A stretch of 64,000 nt of DNA. It comes from Pararoseomonas baculiformis. Its GTDB lineage: Bacteria > Pseudomonadota > Alphaproteobacteria > Acetobacterales > Acetobacteraceae. The first letter of the stretch is position 1, and each line of letters begins with the position of its first letter. The position numbers and the translations under genes are program-made. The stretch spans positions 154,831 to 218,830 of the forward strand of contig NZ_JAGIZB010000007.1 in NCBI RefSeq assembly GCF_017813395.1. The letters are read 5' to 3'. Below, piece by piece: positions 59,599 through 64,000 of the stretch. Under the pieces are notes generated by a model. That model saw only the letters and a list, made by a program, of their open reading frames with translations. It was not told where the DNA came from and made no database searches.

Positions 59599-62500
59599 AT
59601 GCGCTTCGCCCAGTTCTTCATATCCCGGCCGGTCTTCGCCTCGGTCATCTCCATCGCCATCGTGCTGATCGGCGCCATCGCCAGCCTCCGGCTTCCGATC
59701 AGCGAGTATCCGGAGATCGCGCCGCCCACCGTCACCATCAGCGCCACCTATCCCGGCGCCTCCGCCTCCGTCATCGCCGAGACCGTCGCCTCGCCGATCG
59801 AGCAGGAGATCAATGGCGTGGAGGGGATGCTCTATGTCTCCTCCCAGGCCACGGGTGACGGGCGGCTCTCCGTCAACGTCGTCTTCCGCCAGGGCGTGGA
59901 TGTGGACCAGGCCCAGGTGCTGGTGCAGAACCGCATGGCCGTGGCGGAGGCCCGGCTGCCCGAGGAGGTGCGGCGGCTCGGCATCACCGTCCGCAAGGCC
60001 TCGCCGGACATCATGATGGTGATCCACTTCACCTCCCCCGACGGTTCGCGCGACGAGCAGTACATCTCCAACTACGCGATGCTGAACGTGAAGGACCGCA
60101 TCGCCCGGCTGGACGGCGTGGGCGACGTGCAGGTCTTCGGCGCGCGCGACTATGCCATGCGCATCTGGCTCGACCCGGCCCGCATCGCCGCGCGCGGCCT
60201 GACCCCGGGCCAGGTGGTGGAGGCATTGCGCCGCGCCAATGTGCAGGTGGCCGCGGGCGGGCTGAACCAGCCGCCGACCGGCGCCTCCAGCGGCGCCTTC
60301 CAGCTGAACATCCAGGCCCTGGGCCGGCTGCGCAGCGTGGAGGAGTTCTCCGACATCGTCGTGGCGACGGGCGCGGGCGGCGCGCCGCTGCGGCTGCGCG
60401 ACGTGGCGCGGGTGGAGCTGGGCGCGCAGGACTATACGCTGAGTGCCTATCTGGACTCCCACAAGGCCGTGGCCATGCCGGTTTTCCAGCGCCCCGGCTC
60501 CAACGCCCTGGCCACCGCCGCCGCGCTGCGCGCCACGCTGGAGGAGATGAAGCGGGATTTCCCGCCGGGCCTGGCCTACCACACCGTCTATGACACCACC
60601 CGCTTCATCGAGCAGTCGATGGAGGCGGTGGTGCACACCTTCATCGAGGCCATCATCCTTGTCGTGTTGGTGGTGATCCTGTTCCTGCAGTCCTGGCGGG
60701 CTTCCATCATCCCGCTGGCCGCCATTCCCGTCTCGATCATCGGCACGCTCGCCTTCATGGCGGCGCTGGGCATCTCGCTGAACAATCTCTCCATGTTCGG
60801 CCTCATCCTGGCCATCGGCATCGTGGTGGATGACGCCATCGTGGTGGTGGAGAATGTGGAGCGCCACATGGCGGAAGGGATGGATCCCGTCTCCGCCACG
60901 CGCCGCACCATGGACGAGGTAGGCTTCGCGCTCATCGCCATTGCCCTGGTCCTCTGCGCCGTCTTCGTGCCCACCGCCTTCATCGAAGGCCTGTCCGGCG
61001 CCTTCTACCGGCAGTTCGCGGTGACCATCGCCGTGGCCACTCTGCTCTCCGCCCTCGTTTCCCTTACCCTTTCCCCGGCGCTCGCCGCCCTGCTGCTGCG
61101 GCCGCATGGCCATGCCCATGCCACGGGCTGGCGGGCCTGGGTCGGGGCACCGTTCGGGCTGTTCTTCCGCGCCTTCAACTGGATCTTCGATCGGCTCTCC
61201 ATCGGCTATGGCGCGCTGACGCGGCGGCTGGTTCGCCTCTCGGCCGTGCTGCTCATCCTCTTCGCCGGGCTGCTCGCCCTCACCGGACAGGCCGTGATGA
61301 CCACCCCCACGGGGCTGATCCCGCTGCTGGACCGCGGCTACCTCATTGCCGCGTTCCAGCTTCCTCCCGGCGCATCCCAGGCGCGCACGGATGCGGTGAT
61401 CCGCCAGGCGACGCAGGACGTGCTGGAGGTGCCGGGCGTGGCGCATGCCGTGGCCTTCACCGGCTTCGATGGCGCCACCTTCACCAACGCGCCCAATTCC
61501 GGCGTGATCTTCGTGACGTTGAAGTCCTTCGAGGAGCGCGCGGCGGAGCAGCTGACCTTCCCCGGCATCACCGGGGCGGTGCAGGCCCGGCTGATGCAGC
61601 AGCGCGATGCGCTGGCCCTTGTCATCCCACCGCCCTCCGTGCCCGGCATCGGCACGGGTGGCGGCTTCAAGCTCTATGTCCAGGATCGAGGCGACCGCGG
61701 GTCACGGGCGCTGGAGGAGGTGACGAACCGCATCGTCGCCGCCGCCAACCAGCGGCCCGAGATCGCCATGGCCTTCACCCTGTTCAACACCAAGACCCCG
61801 ACGCTGCGGGCAGAGGTGGACCGGACCAAGGCCGAGATGCTGGGCGTTCCCCTCTCCCGCGTCTCGGAGGCGCTCTCGACCTATCTCGGCTCCACCTTCG
61901 TGAACGACTTCAACATCCTCGGCCGGACCTACCGCGTCACGGCCCAGGCTGCGGAATCGCAGCGCCTGACGCCGCGCGACGTGGCCCTGCTGCGCACGCG
62001 GAACGAGGACGGGGCCATGGTGCCGCTGGGCGCCCTGGCGACGCTGGTGGAGGATAGCGGCGCCTATCGCGTGCCGCGCTACAACCTCTATCCGGCGGCG
62101 GAAGTCCAGGGCGCGCCGAAGCCGGGCGTCTCCACCGGCCAGGCCATCGCAGCCATGGAGCAGCTGCTGCGGCAGGAGCTGCCGCCGGGCTTCGGCTTCG
62201 AATGGACGGAGATCGCCCTGCAGGAGACGACCCAGGGCAACACCGCACCCATTGCCTTTGGCCTGGCCGTGGTCTTCGTCATCCTGCTGCTGGCGGCCCT
62301 CTATGAAAGCTGGCTGCTGCCGCTGGCCGTGGTGCTCATCGCACCCATGTCCGTGCTCGCTGCCCTCGCGGGGGTCGTCTGGCGGGGCCTGGACAACAAC
62401 GTGCTGGTCCAGGTCGGACTCGTGGTGCTGATCGGCCTGGCGGCGAAGAACGCCATCCTCATCGTGGAGTTCGCCCGCCACGCCGAGGCCGAGGGCATGA

Positions 62501-62787
62501 GCCGCTGGGAGGCGGCCGAGGCCGCGGCGCGGACCCGGCTGCGGCCCATCCTGATGACCTCGCTGGCCTTCATCCTGGGCGTGCTGCCGCTGGCCATCGC
62601 CACCGGCGCGGGCGCGGAGATGCGGCAGAGCCTGGGCACGGCCGTTTTCGCTGGCATGCTGGGCGTGACGGGGTTTGGCCTGGTCTTCACCCCGGTCTTC
62701 TATGTCGTGGCCCGGGCCATGGCTCGACGGAAGAGCTCCTCCGTCGAGCCGGCGCTGCCGCCATCCACCGCGACGGCGGAGCGGTAG
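59599..62787 (+). CDS. RND multidrug efflux permease (HAE1/AcrB type, 1062 aa)
   Basis: Typical opening FAQFFISRPVFASVISIAIVLIG and LPISEYPEIAPPTVTISATYPG. The proton-relay Asp pair is in GIVVDDAIVVVENVERHM (about 411-412). Twelve membrane helices and two large periplasmic loops are evident, with AAKNAILIVEFARH in the second half. It is 12 bp after the adaptor. No outer-membrane channel gene is in the window, so it must borrow one. Confidence 0.95.
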   Translation: MRFAQFFISRPVFASVISIAIVLIGAIASLRLPISEYPEIAPPTVTISATYPGASASVIAETVASPIEQEINGVEGMLYVSSQATGDGRLSVNVVFRQGVDVDQAQVLVQNRMAVAEARLPEEVRRLGITVRKASPDIMMVIHFTSPDGSRDEQYISNYAMLNVKDRIARLDGVGDVQVFGARDYAMRIWLDPARIAARGLTPGQVVEALRRANVQVAAGGLNQPPTGASSGAFQLNIQALGRLRSVEEFSDIVVATGAGGAPLRLRDVARVELGAQDYTLSAYLDSHKAVAMPVFQRPGSNALATAAALRATLEEMKRDFPPGLAYHTVYDTTRFIEQSMEAVVHTFIEAIILVVLVVILFLQSWRASIIPLAAIPVSIIGTLAFMAALGISLNNLSMFGLILAIGIVVDDAIVVVENVERHMAEGMDPVSATRRTMDEVGFALIAIALVLCAVFVPTAFIEGLSGAFYRQFAVTIAVATLLSALVSLTLSPALAALLLRPHGHAHATGWRAWVGAPFGLFFRAFNWIFDRLSIGYGALTRRLVRLSAVLLILFAGLLALTGQAVMTTPTGLIPLLDRGYLIAAFQLPPGASQARTDAVIRQATQDVLEVPGVAHAVAFTGFDGATFTNAPNSGVIFVTLKSFEERAAEQLTFPGITGAVQARLMQQRDALALVIPPPSVPGIGTGGGFKLYVQDRGDRGSRALEEVTNRIVAAANQRPEIAMAFTLFNTKTPTLRAEVDRTKAEMLGVPLSRVSEALSTYLGSTFVNDFNILGRTYRVTAQAAESQRLTPRDVALLRTRNEDGAMVPLGALATLVEDSGAYRVPRYNLYPAAEVQGAPKPGVSTGQAIAAMEQLLRQELPPGFGFEWTEIALQETTQGNTAPIAFGLAVVFVILLLAALYESWLLPLAVVLIAPMSVLAALAGVVWRGLDNNVLVQVGLVVLIGLAAKNAILIVEFARHAEAEGMSRWEAAEAAARTRLRPILMTSLAFILGVLPLAIATGAGAEMRQSLGTAVFAGMLGVTGFGLVFTPVFYVVARAMARRKSSSVEPALPPSTATAER

Positions 62788-62851
62788 CGGGCAAGACAGG
62801 CGGGTCTGGCCGGGAGCACAACGCTCCCGGCTACGAGAATGGAATGGTGCA

Positions 62852-63751
62852 GTGGACCTGGTTCAGATCCGTTACTTCCTGGCTCTGGCGCGGGAGCTGA
62901 ACTTCACGCGCGCGGCCGAGGCGGTGCATGTGACGCAGCCCGCGCTGACCCGGGCGATCCAGCGGCTCGAGGAGGAGCTTGGGGGTCCGCTGATCCTGCG
63001 CGAGCGCTCGTTGACGCAGCTGACCGAGCTGGGGCGGACGATGCTGCCGCTGCTGCAGGCCACCGCGGATGCGGCCGAAGCCGTGAAGCTGCGCGCGGCC
63101 GATCACCGGCGTGGGGTGGACGAGGCGCCGCTGCGGATCGGCATCACCGATGCGCTGCATGGCTGCGGGCTGCCGAAGGTGCTGCGCGAGGTGGCGGGGC
63201 GCGTGCCCGAGCTGCGGCTGACACTGCGGCGCGGGGCCGCCGGGGTGCTGACCGAGGCGCTGCTGGCGGGTGATCTGGATGCGGCGCTGCTGCCGGGGCT
63301 TGGCCCCCTGCCCGAGCGGCTGAACCGCTGGCCGCTCTGGTCCGAGGGAATCGTGGTGCTGGTGCCCGAAGGCGATCCGCTGGCCGGCATGGCGGCCATA
63401 CCCTCCGCAGCGCTGGATGGCCGGGCGGTGGTGGCGCTGGATGCCGCCCATCCGGTCGGGGCGGCACTGGCGCGGTTGGAGAGCGAGCACGGGGTGCGGC
63501 TCCTGCCGCACCACATGGCGGATGGCCCGGCCGAGGCGGGGCTGCTGGTCGCGGCCGGGATCGGGCTGGGGCTTGCCCCCGTGGGGGTGCATGTGCCGGA
63601 GGGCGTGGTCGCGCGGCCGCTGGCCGAGCCGGAGCTTGCACATCCTGTCGTGCTGAGCACGGCGGCGGGGCGGCCGATGAACCGCGCGGTGAGCGCCTTC
63701 GTGCGCCTGGTGCGCGCGGTGCGCTGGGAGGCTGGCCAGGTAGCCGCCTGA
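62852..63751 (+). CDS. LysR-family transcription regulator (299 aa)
   Basis: A GTG start at 62852 begins VDLVQIRYFLALARELNFTRAAEAVHVTQPALTRAIQRLEEELG, the LysR HTH. The C-terminal substrate-binding domain follows (LRIGITDALHGCG, GIVVLVPEGDPLAG). It is 64 bp after the RND gene in the same direction, so it may be read through or control another target. Confidence 0.85.
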   Translation: MDLVQIRYFLALARELNFTRAAEAVHVTQPALTRAIQRLEEELGGPLILRERSLTQLTELGRTMLPLLQATADAAEAVKLRAADHRRGVDEAPLRIGITDALHGCGLPKVLREVAGRVPELRLTLRRGAAGVLTEALLAGDLDAALLPGLGPLPERLNRWPLWSEGIVVLVPEGDPLAGMAAIPSAALDGRAVVALDAAHPVGAALARLESEHGVRLLPHHMADGPAEAGLLVAAGIGLGLAPVGVHVPEGVVARPLAEPELAHPVVLSTAAGRPMNRAVSAFVRLVRAVRWEAGQVAA

Positions 63752-63755
63752 AAGG

Positions 63756-63802
63756 CGGCGAGCCCGGCCACCCCCGGAGGAGAGGGGCGGCCGGGCTCGC
63801 CG
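63756..63802. terminator. Strong GC hairpin after the LysR gene
   Basis: CGGCGAGCCCGGCC (63756-63769) and its exact complement (63789-63802) form a 14-pair stem with a 19-base loop, starting 5 bp after the LysR stop. No U-tract follows on either strand, so it may be a terminator of the GC-hairpin type or a bidirectional barrier between convergent genes. Confidence 0.55.
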
Positions 63803-63882
63803 GGGCAGGGCTGGGGGGCTGAGGCCCCGGGGGGCTTGGAGCCTCAGCCGCCCCGGTCAGGCACGCTGGTCAGGCAGGCTGG

Positions 63883-64000
63883 TCAGGCGCCCTGGCGGGT
63901 CATGTCGAAGTTGGCACTCCCGGCCTGGCTGCCGGCCAGGGGGGTGCGGCCATCGGCCTGGCTCCAGGCACCGGAGGCGGTGGCGCCCTGCGGCACGCGG
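63883..64000 (-). CDS. C-terminus of a minus-strand gene (partial)
   Basis: The frame enters from the right edge and ends at TGA 63883-63885. The visible 38 residues are Gly/Ser/Ala-rich (VPQGATASGAWSQADGRTPL, SANFDMTRQGA), suggesting a low-complexity or secreted protein end. The family cannot be told. Three near-copies of GGTCAGGCA lie in 63855-63888, over its end. Confidence 0.5.
   Translation of the reverse strand, partial: RVPQGATASGAWSQADGRTPLAGSQAGSANFDMTRQGA

Noticed and set aside
58408..61446. Very long minus-strand open frame antisense to the RND genes
   Set aside because: It is the mirror of high-GC coding DNA; composition is His/Gly/Arg-rich without domains, and the plus-strand genes are unambiguous.
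63855..63888. Three near-copies of GGTCAGGCA
   Set aside because: A short tandem in GC-rich DNA over a partial gene end; too small to support a function.

Overview
The window looks like chromosomal DNA from a high-GC alphaproteobacterium, probably an Acetobacteraceae (Roseomonas-like) member. The evidence is the high GC, a GTTC-N7-GTTC LexA box of the alphaproteobacterial type in front of an imuA-imuB-dnaE2 cassette, and an expansion of Bug-type (TctC) binding proteins. The genus is an inference.

Bases 1-18861 form one integrated element bounded by a perfect 37-bp direct repeat (1-37 and 18825-18861). The repeat is the 3' end of a tRNA gene, probably tRNA-Arg(CCU). A P4-type tyrosine integrase lies at the right end. 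Leftward runs a nearly all-minus-strand programme: a set of small ATGA-coupled genes, an AlpA-like activator, a DUF3102 protein, an archaeo-eukaryotic-type primase, a DUF3631 helicase, several small unknown proteins and finally a Nu1-type small terminase. No large terminase, portal, capsid or tail gene is present. Integrase, AlpA, primase/helicase and TerS without structural genes is the outline of a phage satellite (PICI/P4-like), and this is the main candidate for an undescribed system. Several repeat families fit origin, packaging, arm-site and operator roles. Cargo and relics include a membrane acyltransferase next to an IS630 relic, a ParB-like fragment and the tail of a second integrase.

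Bases 18994-32423 are a catabolic region built from recurring modules: two GntR/FadR regulators, four periplasmic Bug proteins, three enolase-superfamily acid-sugar dehydratase-like enzymes, two Ldh/YlbC-type oxidoreductases, a D-2-hydroxyacid dehydrogenase and an enoyl-CoA hydratase. No TctA/TctB membrane permease genes are present, so these binding proteins must share distant permeases or act as sensors. Bases 32534-38322 are the SOS mutasome imuA-imuB-(79-aa ORF)-dnaE2 under a LexA box, followed by a decayed IS5-family tail.

Bases 38623-53151 form a surface-glycan/lipid region: an FkbM methyltransferase, three polysaccharide pyruvyl transferase paralogs, two tandem GT2 glycosyltransferases, a SAM methyltransferase, an acyl carrier protein, a cytochrome P450, a fatty-acyl-AMP ligase, a TPR/hydrolase fusion, and a beta-helix/zinc-ribbon/methyltransferase fusion. 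Nine of them (49236 down to 39336) are packed as one minus-strand operon. The content suggests synthesis of an oxidised fatty acid on a carrier protein and its joining to a pyruvylated glycan.

Bases 53312-56612 hold two GH13 enzymes (alpha-glucosidase-like and trehalose-synthase-like). Bases 56624-63751 hold an SDR, a TetR regulator divergent from an RND efflux pair across a perfect 19-bp dyad, and a LysR regulator. The window ends inside a minus-strand gene.
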